The notes beneath the pieces are model-generated. The model saw only the letters and a program-made list of their open reading frames with translations, had not been told where the DNA came from and did not search any database. Of a stretch of 64,000 nt of DNA, positions 35,701 through 47,667 are shown piece after piece. The stretch lies in NCBI GenBank assembly GCA_013350335.1, contig CM023540.1, positions 26,329,175-26,393,174 on the forward strand. Direction: 5' to 3'. Each line of letters starts with the position of its first letter. The first letter of the stretch is position 1. Both the position numbers and the translations under genes were made by a program. The stretch is from Chimonanthus salicifolius. Taxonomy: Eukaryota > Streptophyta > Magnoliopsida > Laurales > Calycanthaceae.

Positions 35701-36199
35701 ATGAATTATCTTTAAATGTATGTATACAAAAGTATTTAATCAATAATAGTTCAAACCTACAGCTTGTTAATATGGAAAATCTGTGTGTCTGTGTCTATAT
35801 TATGTGTCCAGTGGGGCCCAACCTTCGGTATGGGCATCGTGTTGGGCCAACCTAGTATGTGATAGGCTTAAGGGCTTGATTCTCTCTGTTCCACCTTTGG
35901 AGCTTTTGATAGATTATTCAAGTAGCTAATAGTCTAGTTCAAGATAGAGTGGCATGTAGAAGCCCACATATACATTTTGGATTTGGAATCGGGCTCGGGT
36001 CCAACATATATAAAGTTGAGTTGGGCTCGGGTTTAACTAGTTTGGGTTAACTTTGGGCCGAGACTCGGGTTTAACTAGCTTGGGTTAACTTAGGCCCAAG
36101 CTCGAGCTCATGTCCTTGTAATTCAAGCTTGAACTTGAGTAGACCCAAAACCCAACCCAGCTCACCTGAATCACAGGTCTACTTTTAATTGATGTCCTA
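35701..36199. other. Boundary region between the two duplication units
   Basis: 3' flank of copy 1, followed by a GGGCTCGGGT/AACCCAACCC-rich stretch (about 35975-36180) that looks like a decayed member of the GGGTC family. Homology to the 5' flank of unit 1 begins just after this, so the duplication junction lies at or near this element. Confidence 0.5.
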
Positions 36200-38340
36200 C
36201 TTATATGACAAAATCTATGATTGAATTTTCATATGATTACGTGCTAACTTTTGATTAATAAGTGATTAGATTCATCTAATTCCATCAAACAAGTTATTGA
36301 CTTTGAAGTAGATTTTTAAAATGGGAAGTGATTGGTGCGACATCTTGCGATAATAATATTTTTAATTATTTTATATGTGGTTCTCATGTCACATGTCACA
36401 TACGTAGTACAAGAAATGAATGGGTCTCATTTATAGCCAACCCAATCTATAACGTGTAATTTCTATCTTGGCCGGTATCAGTCATTTTGCATTAATAAAC
36501 ATATATCAACTGATGCCATCAGATTCATTAATGCGTTGAGTATAATTTTAAATTTTTAAAAAAGTTCTAACAAGTCAATTTAAATTAACTCAATTTAATA
36601 AAATTTTGAAGCGAAATTAATGATCTATTTCAACAGATAATCTTTTTTTTTTTTAATTTGATATAAATTTATTGCAATAAATGGATAAATTTGAAAAGTC
36701 TTTGTTTTTATTAAAAAAGTTCTGTCTCCAAACTCATATATTCATTATTTAGCATAAAATTAGAAGGAATTAAGGTAAGAAATAAAAATTCTGCAGTAAA
36801 CTAAAGTTAAGAAATGATTGTTACTCATTGAGGACTTTAAAGATGCCACGTATCAATTCATGATTTACTTGCAATGGAAGATGGATCACATAATTAATGA
36901 TGACTTCAGGATCTTATTTGTATCATGCATGAATCAGGTGAAAGTAGGAGATTTGCTTGTGTTCACCTATTTGCTAATTTATTTGTATCATGCATGAATC
37001 AGGTGAAAGTAGGAGATTTGCTTCTGTGACTGAAAAATGGTTACCTTACAAAGCAAATCTAGCAAACCATTTTTCAAAATCTTTTTGTTGCGCGTGAAGG
37101 GATTGGTATGTCGGTCAAGAAGTTTGTCTTATAAAGTGAGGTGTTGAGTTTGATTCACGTTCAACTCTAACAGGCCACTCTTTATAGATTTAACCAGTGT
37201 CTGGGATTAGTCTCACCTCCAATGTTGTGAGATGGATGTTATCCAATACATATAAAAAAAAAAAATTGATAATGACGCTAATTAGATAGGTCATCTATGA
37301 GATTTGATTATTTATATTGGCAAATACAAAATTTATATTAATTGAAAATCAAACGTAGACAACAATTTTAATTATATCAATAACATCTTAGTTTGGTTGA
37401 AGGTCAATTTCCAAATGAGTTTTGGAATGTTTTGAGTTTGTATTCTAGAAATTTCAATGATTAATTAAATCTAGTTGTTGTCATTATAATTTATAAATTA
37501 GTATATTTGAGTACATGCTGTCTTTGAGTACATATTTCAGGGTTGAAACTGGGTTCATTCTACAAATAAAATTTGGGTCTTGTTCGAGTTTGACTATGAG
37601 TGCAAATTGGGTAGGTCGGGTCGGACCTTGAGTAAATTCGAGCAGGGGTAACAAATTCGGGTTTACCGAGATATCGGTGTCTCGGCCGATCTCTCTCTCT
37701 CCTAATATTTTTTTTAAAAATCTCGATGTGTATTGGCCGATCTCGACGAGATCTCGGCTATATCGATCGATATTCGCTAATTCGGCCGATACAATGCGTA
37801 TCGGCCGAGATATCTCGGTACTAAAAAATCCGAGATATCTTTCAAGTTCATACTTTTTAATGAATTAGACCTACTCCGGCAATATCGGGCTGATTTTATT
37901 AAATATTGCATGTTTTTGTTTAAAAAAAATGTTTTAGCGGTAAGCGCAGAATGATATCTCGGCCGATATCGAGACAATATCGGCCGATATTCAAAATATT
38001 GGCTGATATTAATGATTTCAATTTTTTTATTTTCAAAACTAAGCCTCCTTTCATTTTTTCGATTTAGAAAAATAAAAAAAATAAAAATTTAACCAATATT
38101 TTGAAAAAATGAAAATGGAGGAGAGAGAATGATATTGGTACAATATCCAATATCTGAGATATCGGTCGAGATGGCCGATATCGTTCCTAGCCAAGATTTT
38201 TACCCATGCTTACATGTAATGTTATTATTTCTATTTATATTTTAAAATATTAAAAGATATTAATGAAAAAGAAAAGCTCAGATATTAAGGTAGTGAAGTT
38301 TATGATGAGGAGTGAATTATTCTTAAACTTGAGAATTTGA
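36200..38340. repeat. Upstream part of segmental duplication, unit 2
   Basis: Collinear with 18380-20830 (see that entry). It lacks about 1.9 kb of DNA that surrounds the copia insertion in unit 1, and it has gained the element at 37643-38208. A 54-bp local duplication (catgcatgaatcaggtgaaa...) lies at about 36925-37022. Confidence 0.75.
37643..38208. mobile_element. Element rich in ATATCGGCCGATAT palindromes
   Basis: The left end is CAGGGGTAACAAATTCGGG and the right end reads, as reverse complement, CATGGGTAAAAATC, so imperfect inverted termini are visible. The body has many copies of cgagatatcgg, atatcggccgatat and gatatctcggccgatatc. The related 146-bp element at 48476-48621 has an 8-bp target duplication, so this is probably the same hAT-like family. 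Flanking 8-mers here do not match. No coding capacity. Confidence 0.6.
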
Positions 38341-38379
38341 AAATATCACGATATTAACTATTAGAGTTAATATTCCGGT

Positions 38380-38566
38380 AACGAAATTTGTGACAATGAT
38401 ACGAAGGACCTCTCCAAGAACGAAATTTGTGGCAATGATACGAAGGACCTCTCCTCTTTCTTTAAATACTCATCTTCCACCTTCCTTGCTTTTGTGGTAG
38501 AGAAGAGTAAGAAGTAGTCACGTACTACTGACACTAATACTCTGCCTCTCTTCTTTGAATCCTTCA
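38380..38566 (+). promoter_or_regulatory. Promoter and 5' UTR of the intact alpha-dioxygenase gene
   Basis: A TATA-like TTTAAATA lies at about 38460-38467, roughly 100 bp above the ATG. Just before it, a ~40-bp block (cgaaatttgtg.caatgatacgaaggacctctcc) is duplicated in tandem at about 38377-38415 and 38419-38454. The duplicate is absent from copy 1. Confidence 0.5.
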
Positions 38567-41500
38567 ATGGCTCTCTCTTTCTTCTTCTTCCTTTCAGGAC
38601 TCATTCACCCAAGCCTTAGGCCTATCGTAGCCCAGATGACTCTGCTCGACACTTTACTTTTTCTAGTTAGTAACTCTCCACATTCCTTTCCACTATTTTA
38701 TTCTATAGAAATGGAATGAAATTGATTTGCGAATGTCTTGTAGATTGTACATGTAGTGGACAAATTGGGCCATTGGCATAGGCTACCAGTTTTTTTGGGC
38801 CTTGGATATCTTGGCATTAGGAGGCGCCTCCATCAACGTTACAATCTCTTGAATGTGGGAGGAAGCAAGAACATGGATAGGAGCTACAATGCCGAAAAAA
38901 TCTCTTATCGGAAGGCCGATGGAAGAAGCAACGACCCATGCGATGATCATATCGGCAGCCAAGGGACATTTTTCGGCCGAAACATGCTACCATCTAGTTC
39001 CGAGTATGAGGTACCTCAACCATGTTCACACTAAAACTCTATTAACATCTTTCAATAACCTAAAGGACGCCTACCAGTTAAGAAGCTCCTCTCAAGGATA
39101 TTTTAGTTCAAATCAACTCCTTTAGGCTACTTTTTATAGAATTATTCATCATTTGAGCTCGATATGAGTATACAGAGAGGTATATACATATTCCGAAGGA
39201 TTAGTCAAGTAAAATTCCTACAGGATGAGACGTGTGAACACCTTTGGTCATTAAAAAAACATTTAAGTGTAAATACTGAACATAAATTGGTAGGATAAAT
39301 AGTATAATTAGCAACGGCTACATTCTTAACCTTCCAACAGTTTGGACAGTAAGTCATGGAAATCGGATACTGGTCTAACTTATTACTATTTAGTGATAAG
39401 TGATGACAAGTCAGTATTGGAGGCCGTCTAGAGTATGAATTTCTCATTTGGTGTTTTCGTGATAGCATTTTTTCTCACTGCTATCACTTAATAAGTTAAT
39501 AGTTTTTTTTAATGAATTATGATTTAGTATTTTTATGATTTATATCTTATTAAGTGAAATATATTTTTAAATATATTTAATATATACTTTTCTTTTAAAA
39601 ATATTATTTGAACTTGATATAGATTTACGAAAATAAATGGGTATAACTTAAAAGTATTTACTTTAATTTAAAAGTTCATTTCCGTATTCAAATATCTAAC
39701 AAGTAATGGGGTTTACCCACATCATCCCCCTTTACCCCCAATCCAAACGGTAGCCTTGATATTTTGACGGCCCCAAAAGGCATGACATGTCTATTTATTA
39801 GGGGTGATCATGCGGGTCGGGTCTGATTGAGAAGATAAAAAAATCCATATGGAATTTGGGTCGGTTGGATTGAGGAATTTTTAAATTAACCCGACGTGGC
39901 TAAAATGGGCTTAGAATGTGGGTCGGGTTAGAATTCAGGTTGAGTGAGTTAGAATTTGGGTCATGTCAGGTCGAGAATTTCACGTAAAAATCTCAAGTCG
40001 AGTCAGATTCCATATTTTATTGACTTGAGTAGAATTGAGCTTTAAGAAATCCGATCCGACCCGATTTCAACCCTACTATTTATCATCAGAAGTGTCTTGA
40101 TTCGATGATGCCTTGCAACGCCCACGTTGATGTTATAATTTTTTTAAGAATTTGACATGTAGTATATTGTGTAATAATTTAAATCTACTTAATTATAGAA
40201 TTTTTTCAACAAAATATTCCTTAAATTTAATATAAACCTATAGAAATGAATAGATAAATTTGAAGGTCTTTATTTTTTATTTAAGAAATATTGTTTTCAA
40301 ATTCAACCATTCATTTTATGATCTAATATCATATAAAAATTATATTTGAGTAGATAAAAATATTTTATTTATATAATTTATGTAAAACATTTCACTTTAC
40401 ATGTCAATTTATCAAAGAACACTCGTACAACATCGAATTCCGACTCTCATTAGAAGAAAAAAGAAAAACCACGGCCAACACCGAGGTCAGCTCCTAACCC
40501 AGAGTTTATTGTATATGGTATGTCTATCCACCCAACAACATTTCATTCATTTTGAAAAAGAAAAAGAAAAATACTGGAATTTTTAATAACAAAAAACTGA
40601 ACTTATTCATTTCTCTAGTTATTATTGTGTAATGCTGCCTTTGGATAAGGAGTAAATTTTGCAGAGGTGGAATAATCAATTATATGAATACCCTTATTTC
40701 AAAAGGGTTTTCAAATATGAGATTGGAGTAGTAAAATCTAAACTTTTTACTATTACTCTTTGGTTACAAAACAAGGGAAAATAAGGGTTGCTTTCCATTA
40801 CCCTCCATTGCTCATGAAACAAACACACATTAAGTGGTGAAACACTAATATCCCTACATTTCTATTACTATCCGAGAGAGAAAGGTAAGAAACAAAACAT
40901 TAAGATTGATTAGATCATGAACCCGAAAGAGGTTAGAGTGATGGGTAGGAACCTGCCTCAAGAAGTAGGAGTCTTACTTCATCTTAAAGGGCATGTGTGA
41001 GTAGGGAGACTTGCACATATCTCGATGATAGGACTAATCAAGTGTGGTAAGAGGCTTGGACATCTTTATCATAAAAAAAAAAAATTAATTACATCATGAA
41101 AATCTACATGGTTGGATTCCCATAGGGGGAAAATCTTATATTAAGTGGTTTTTGACTAAGAATATCTCAATATTATCAGAATATTATTAAAATATCATCA
41201 TATTTAAGGATTCTGTGATATTTCACTATATCTACCTGAATCCTATATTTCATCAACCACATGTATTTGTTAAGCATTGTAACATAATTATGGTGATGAA
41301 TTGGGGGCAGAAAACCTCTGAAGACTGCATCAATGATCACCCTGTAATTTTGTTTATTCTAATAATACAGTAATACCCTTATTATTAATTTTTTTTTTGA
41401 GCGGTAGTAATACCCTTATTATTATAATCCATTTATTAGCAATACATCATTATGAGAAGGTAAAATCTTCAAAAAGATATTTGTTATAGTAAATATAACA

Positions 41501-44500
41501 ATGTGTGGTCGGTAGTATGTTCCTCAAAAGTAAAAGAAAGAATCATCAGAACTCAGCAAGATTCACTTTCACAGTAATAGACGATCTTGAGAGGGAAATA
41601 TCTTTAGTCTACACTCTACACCAAGATATGGATCAAAGATTTAGAACACAACTGCATGAAAGGATCTGATATTTGTGTGGGAGGTTGCTCGATGGTCTAA
41701 TTTTAGTGTGCTTTTGAGATAGTGGATTCACCTGTAGAGGTTTTAGTAGAATTATGAAATTTTAATTTTGAAAGTCATTGATTTTTATAATCCATCTCAC
41801 AAAGTTAACATAATTCAATCTCTACAAAATTTCATTGCTGTTGACCGACTGTTCAATTGCGACTCGCTTTCAGTAATGGCCAATTTTCTAAAAAACCATA
41901 TGGTGCAGGAAAACCATAAAAAATCTGTCAGAATCGTGAGTTTGACCAGTTTTCTTCAATCGACCGCGAATAGTGACCCATAAAAAATCGTTTCAAAAAT
42001 TAAAAATAAAAAAATTGATTTTTTTTCAAAAAATTCAACATATGCTTTTTTAAAAAAAAATTATTTTTTTACTTAATTTTTTTTCAACTCATCAATTAAA
42101 TTTCAGTTAATAATTCATATATTATTTATAGTATCATACTGATGGCACGGGTTTGACCGACTATGACTACGGCTGAACCTTATTTAACCCAACTTCCATT
42201 GAGACGGTTTGATTCTCAAGTCGGTTTTTAAAACATTGCTACCGAGTAGAAATGTACTGAATGAAAAAAAAAATTGTGAACGTCTTCTATCACATGGGAC
42301 AGAATTTAACATCTACCTTCTGTGCATAAATCAAACCTACAAAACAATCTTAAAAACTAGATCGATATAATTTTGCTCATGGCATGTGCACAATTGACCA
42401 TTTCTCCTTTTCTTTGAACAAATTACATTTTGGATCATGGTTAGCCTCTTTCTTGAACCTTTGTTTTTCTGCAAATCCATGATCCTAAATAAAGGAATTT
42501 GGGCCAAGACTAAGGTTTCAGATGATTTTAAGCGTATTTTACTTAATAGACTGACCTTCCACCATGAACCTTGTTGAGTGGTCAAATGGCTTAAGATTAT
42601 TATTTTTTCGTAGATAATTCAAGCCTTCAAGCCATTGTTAAAAAACTCAAAAACATGTACACTTCAATTGGCTCGATCTTTTCCACCAGGTTGGCCTAGA
42701 ATATCTGTCTCCTTCAACTTGAAGCCATGGTACTTACCTCAGTTTAGCTGGGTCGAGTCTAACTGGTTATGGGCTCCCTATGATGGTAATGATGTTTGAA
42801 GGGAACTGGTTGTTGAGCCGTGGCTCACCAATTTTAGTGCTCTATGGAACAATGTAGGTCAATGGTCTGTTGTTGTGAGTTTTCTAGCAGCAACATTGTA
42901 TAATTTTCTTTTCTAGATTTAGTTCCTCTAATACGTTTGTAATTTCCTATAGTTGTTTGATCCACACCCATCGGTTGTGGCCGCAAAGCTCTTGGAAAGG
43001 AGGAACTTCATAGACACTGGGAAACAGTTCAACTTGATTGCATGTTCGTGGATTCAATTCATGGTCCATGACTGGATAGATCATTTGGAGGACACCGAAC
43101 AGGTATGATAAGTATTCATCTTATAGAAGAAACCTAATTAACAAAAAAAAAAAAAAAATGCACGAAAGTTATCCACAGAGAAGATTCCCATGGTTGAATA
43201 TACTTACCATGCATAAAGAAAATTAATTGAACAGTAAAACAAAGTAGGAATCTCATTTCTCAATCAGATGATAATTTGTTGTTACTGTTCATTTTTTCAG
43301 TAGGATGGTGGACAGTTCATCTACATGGACTCTCAATATGGGTGCTCTTCATTTTATAGATTTTTCTACATTCAAAATATAAGTAGTAAAAGTGTTACGA
43401 CTGGGATTACAGACCAAAAGAATAGCCTGATAGGTGGAGTGACCAAGTCCCATACAAGTCCTTAGTTTTCTTCCTCACAACAGATGTGGGACTCTTGTTC
43501 GCATCGCTACAATTCCCCCCTCAAATGAGGTTCTCTGGTGGATAAAACGTCACAAACCATCCTGTTCGGCTAGGGCATCCCTGAGTCCACATGCTGTGGC
43601 TTAGGAACCTAGCTCTGATACCACTGTTAGGACTGCAGATATAAGTGACCCAGTCCATATAAGTCCTTAGTTTTTCCCCCTAACAACCAATGTGGGACTC
43701 TCGTTCGCACCCTAACAAAAAGGTGGTCTACATATAAATTTCTGAAGTACCACAAGTGATTTCTTTGCAATTATATGAAGGTGGAAATCAGAGCTCCAGA
43801 GAGTGTTGCAGATGGTTGCCCTTTGAAGTCATTCAAGTTCTTTAAGACCAAAGAAGTGTTGACTGGTTCATCTCTAGTGAGAACTGGCTTTTTGAACACA
43901 AGGACTCCTTGGTGGTAATTACTTGATCTGTATTTTTTGAGGTTTTTCTTCTCTTTAGTAAAGACTAGTACTAACTGATTGCTTTGTTCTTAGAGTTGTA
44001 ATTATTTTTCATGATTGTGTGTGGTGGTTCTTTGTTGTTCATGTTGTATTTTCATGGCTTTATTGACGTGTAGGAACTAACACGACCGACTAGCTGATAT
44101 AAATGCTTTTACTGCTGTCAGGGATGGAAGTGTTATTTATGGGAACAATGCAGAGGGAATGAGAAGGGTAAGGACATTTATAGATGGCGAGTTGAAGATT
44201 TTAAAAGATGATCTCCTTCAACATGATGAGAAAGGAATTCCCATATCTGGTGATGTTCGCAACTACTGGGCTGGCTTCTCCCTCCTGCAGGCATTGTTTG
44301 TGAAAGAACACAATGCCGTTTGCGATATGCTTGAAGTAAGAAAATTCTCGTCCAACTCACTTAACATGCTCTTAACTAGTTCTTTTCATATTTGCATCAA
44401 TGTGCAAGACCTCAGTGCATCACATAAAGAGCACCATTGAATCATTTGAAATTGGCAAATTAACACTCCGTGTTCTAACAAACATGGCCGTATGAATCTG

Positions 44501-46446
44501 CAATTCTGTTAAACAGTATTTGGAGAATGTAGTGATTCTTTAACCAAAATGGTAAATTATAGGACAAGCTGCCATGAATGGTGCTTGCGTTTACTGATTG
44601 GATGGTAAGACCATGGTCCAGTATTTGGCTCTTGTTAATTGCATCTACACTAAGATCAATATTTCAACTTATTAAGTTTTGCTTTGTGTCATTCTATCTA
44701 TAGAAAAAGAAAAATGTGAATATGATTGATTGATGACTTTCTGCCAATTGCTACTCTGCCAGATGCACTACCCTTATTTTGATGATGAGAAACTGTACCG
44801 ACATGCAAGACTAGTGACTTCGGCAGTGATTGCTAAAATTCACACCATTGATTGGACAGTCGAGCTTCTAAAGACCGATACACTTCTTGCCGGAATGAGG
44901 ATCAACTGGTAAGAAAATTAGTATCCAACTGAAAAAAGGTTTGAGTGTTTAGATCATTAACATGGGGCATGGTCATAACTTCGACAAGATTTTGTAAGCA
45001 TTGGCTATGGAGGAACACAAGCATGACTTATTGGTTTGATGAAGAATAAATGAGGGTCTAGAAACTTTAATTTTTTTGTACCTAGACAACCAAACATCGG
45101 CTGTATGAATCAATTTCATGCTTCATTTTTCTTTTTCATCTGTAATTGGAGAGTTCCAATTATTTTCTTCTTGATCTGAGATGCTGCAGGTATGGATTGC
45201 TGGGGAAGAGATTCAAGGATCTTTTTGGAAACATTTTTGGCCCTATTCTAAGTGGATTGGTGGGTCTTAGACAGCAAATAAACCATGGAGTTCCCTATTC
45301 ATTGACAGAGGAATTTGCCAGTGTCTACAGAATGCATTCACTTCTACCTGATAAGCTCCTCCTAAGAGACATCAACTCAACTACAAAAGACAAGTGCCCA
45401 CCCATCCTACAAGAGTATCTCTCACTCTTTTTCCCTCTATTGCAAGTCTCTGTATATATATAAAAATTGTTGCGTGTGTGTTTATATATATCGACATCTG
45501 TATACTTAAATGAAAGTATGGAAGGTATATCTAACTAGGATGATGCGTTCAGGGTGCCCATGAGGGAGATGGTAGGGTTGGAAGGTGAGAAAAGGCTTTC
45601 CGAGATTGGAATAGAGAAGATGATGGTTTCGATGGGCCATCAGGCATGTGGTGCTCTCACACTTTTTAATTATCCTTCATGGATGAGAAACCTTGTTGCA
45701 CATGACATCAATGGGGAGGAGAGATCAGAGCCAGTTGACATGGCTACCCTAGAGGGTAATATTTTCTGTTTTTTAAATAGTGTGTTACGCTCCATTCATT
45801 TTCCCGAAGTAAGATTTACAGACACTGTTTTTTGTTTCAGTATACAGGGATAGAGAGAGGAAAGTAGCGCGATACAATGAGTTCAGAAGAAACATGCTGA
45901 TGGTTCCTATTAGCAAATGGGAAGACTTAACAGATGATGAAGTAGTCAACAAAGCTCTCGTTGAGGTTTATGGCGACGATGTAGAGAAGCTTGATCTTCT
46001 TGTGGGACTCCATACAGAAAAGAAGATAAAAGGATTTGCTATTAGTGAGACTGCATTTTTCATCTTTCTAATCATGGCATCAAGGTATGCTTTGGGGTGA
46101 TTACTTTCTTTTCTTTTCAACATTTTGATTTTCTACCTCATTTTCAATTCCATTTGGAGTTCTAGTAACCTAGTGTTTTGTTTTTAATCTCCTCTTTCTT
46201 ATAATTTTGATGATGAGCAGGAGGTTAGAGGCTGATCGTTTCTTCACCACCAATTTCAACTCCAAAACCTATACTGAGAAAGGGTTGGAATGGGTTAACA
46301 AGACAGAGAGCCTGAAAGATGTGATCAATCGCCATTACCCTGAAATGACAAGAAAATGGATGACATCTTCAAGTGCATTTTCTGTGTGGGATGCCATGCC
46401 CAACCCAACAAATTATGTACCTCTTTACCTGCGACCTGCTCCATGA
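38567..46446 (+). CDS. DOX1: Fatty-acid alpha-dioxygenase (pathogen-induced oxygenase type), intact tandem copy 2
   Basis: Ten exons with consistent phases and GT-AG borders: 38567-38665, 38744-39010, 42953-43102, 43781-43914, 44122-44335, 44763-44908, 45190-45414, 45553-45755, 45841-46084 and 46221-46446. The coding length is 1,908 bp, 635 aa; Arabidopsis DOX1 is about the same length. Alpha-dioxygenases are heme proteins of the peroxidase-cyclooxygenase superfamily that add O2 to the alpha carbon of fatty acids to give 2-hydroperoxides, early oxylipins in defence. Signatures present include TPWWDGSVIYG, GDVRNYWAGFSLLQALF, HTIDWTVELLKTDTLL, HGVPYSLTEEF and GFAISETAFFIF. The distal heme His is H161 in FMVHDWIDHLED, and the catalytic Tyr and proximal His are Y383 and H386 in VYRMHSLLPD, with the same spacing as in characterised enzymes to within one residue. 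Exon 1 encodes a hydrophobic N-terminus before MTLLD. Intron 2 is 3.9 kb. Whether it is DOX1- or DOX2-type needs a tree. Confidence 0.96.
39011..42952 (+). other. Intron 2 of the intact alpha-dioxygenase gene
   Basis: 3,942 bp. Collinear with intron 2 of copy 1, plus the MITE at 39799-40075 and a region of about 41660-42840 that is not shared. Within that region, 41800-42240 is rich in tttaaaaa and ends in a ggtttttaaaacattgct word similar to the gtgttttaaaaacc at 55566, probably another short repeat family. No gene seen. Confidence 0.6.
39791..40083. mobile_element. hAT-like MITE of the TAGGG family with a proven empty site
   Basis: The element is 39799-40075 (277 bp), TAGGGGTGATCATGCGGG ... 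GATTTCAACCCTA. It is flanked by CTATTTAT at 39791-39798 and 40076-40083. The pseudogene copy has a single ctatttat at the homologous spot (about 30315-30322) and no element. This shows directly that the 8-bp repeat is a target duplication and that the insertion came after the segmental duplication. Confidence 0.92.
43388..43722 (-). mobile_element. Complete TRIM in intron 3 of the alpha-dioxygenase gene
   Basis: The plus-strand LTRs are 43393-43511 (119 bp) and 43625-43717 (93 bp, with a ~26-bp deletion), both TGTTA.GACTG ... CTA(A)CA. The target duplication AAAAG is at 43388-43392 and 43718-43722. The minus-strand primer site TGGTATCAGAGC is at 43623-43612, next to the right LTR. The polypurine tract GAGGGGGG abuts the left LTR. 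There is no internal coding region. Copy 1 lacks it. Confidence 0.9.
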
Positions 46447-46701
46447 ATGTTCTGCTTTGAATTGTTGTATTCTCTCCACCAATCTAAGGCTCTTGAGAAC
46501 TCGAGGAGAATGTAATCAGCTGGTATAACTTTACAACAAATGCATAGACAAGTATCTAATAGTCTATCTGCCTATCAGTTTGTGTATAATACCATATCCC
46601 AGATGCAACTTTTCAGTATTCACATCCATTTTCTATCAACTTTGAAATGATATTTATCTGGTCTAGCATTTTCATTTGTTCCAATTCATGGACTAAATGA
46701 A
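46447..46701. other. 3' UTR and flank of the intact alpha-dioxygenase gene
   Basis: The segment 46447-46550 matches the 3' UTR of copy 1 and then homology ends, which marks the right edge of duplication unit 2. Confidence 0.6.
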
Positions 46702-47062
46702 GCTTTTCTTGGGGCAGCAAACGAGTTTCACATTGGTTGTGAAGGGGGAAATTAGAGACTTATAAAGGACTTGCGTCACTCTACCTTGGGCTAGCCTTTT
46801 GGGCTGAGTACAACCCTAACAAGTGGTATCAGAGTCATATCCCTAAGGCAATACATGTGGACTGAGGGGATCCCCTAGCCAGATGGGATGGCCAGTGACG
46901 TTCTATTTGATGGAGAGCTTCGTTCGAGAGAGGGGGGATTGTTGGGCAGTAAACAAGTCCCACGTTGGTTGTAAAGGAGGAGATTTAGAAATTTATAAAA
47001 GACTTGGATCATTCCACCTAATAGGCAAGCCTTTTGGGCTGGATACCAGTCCTAACAGCTTT
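46702..47062 (+). mobile_element. Complete TRIM, ~116-bp LTRs, 5-bp TSD
   Basis: The LTRs are 46707-46821 and 46940-47057, T.TTGGG.CAG.AAAC ... CCTAACA. The target duplication GCTTT is at 46702-46706 and 47058-47062. The primer site TGGTATCAGAG is at 46824-46834, two bases after the 5' LTR. The polypurine tract GAGAGGGGGGAT ends just before the 3' LTR. The internal part is about 118 bp. Its LTRs share the cccac.ttggttg block with the TRIM at 43393, so they are one family. Confidence 0.92.
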
Positions 47063-47667
47063 ACACTTGACGCTGAAGCCCCCTCTAAAATCCATATAAA
47101 AACTGGCTTGATATCTGCAAGAAGAGGTTAAATTTTTGACAATGGGAAGTCTTTATCAACTTTGCTTCTTTCTTGAGATTTGGTATATTTAGAAATCCAA
47201 AGATGATACCGTACAGGGCCCGTGCTTTGTCTCTTAGAGAAGCTAAAGGTTTTAGAGCCTTTTCATTGAAAAGTGTACATGAGATTTGACAAATATGCAT
47301 TGCATATTGAGTTTTGTGTCTTGTTGTTTATTATCTGATTTAAATTCTCTTTCATTTTGTTTTCCATGCAAACTTTTGCATTTTCTCCAAAAACATTACA
47401 GAATTTCTAAGAAAATCCCTATCATGCTAGAGTACCTGTAACAGGGGGTTAAGGAAAGGACTAATCAAATGTTAGAATTGATCAAGAAAACGAAGAATTT
47501 CATGTTTACTGCTGAAAAAAATGAACAAGAAGAATATCAAATCTATGAAGAAATGCAAAAGTACAAAAATAAAAAAATAACCTGGAATGTTTCCTTCACT
47601 TGCAATGTTATTTAGCGTTTTAATTTGTTCTCTAGGAGGAGTTTGTGATTGATTGTAAGATAACTAA
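47063..47667. other. AT-rich intergenic DNA
   Basis: No gene or complete repeat recognised. Confidence 0.5.

Noticed and set aside
45415..45450. Alternative donor at the GT after ...CCTCTATTGCAA in alpha-dioxygenase exon 7
   Set aside because: It would add about ten non-conserved residues and break phase; CAAGA|GTATCT at 45414 gives the conserved QE-VPMREM junction.
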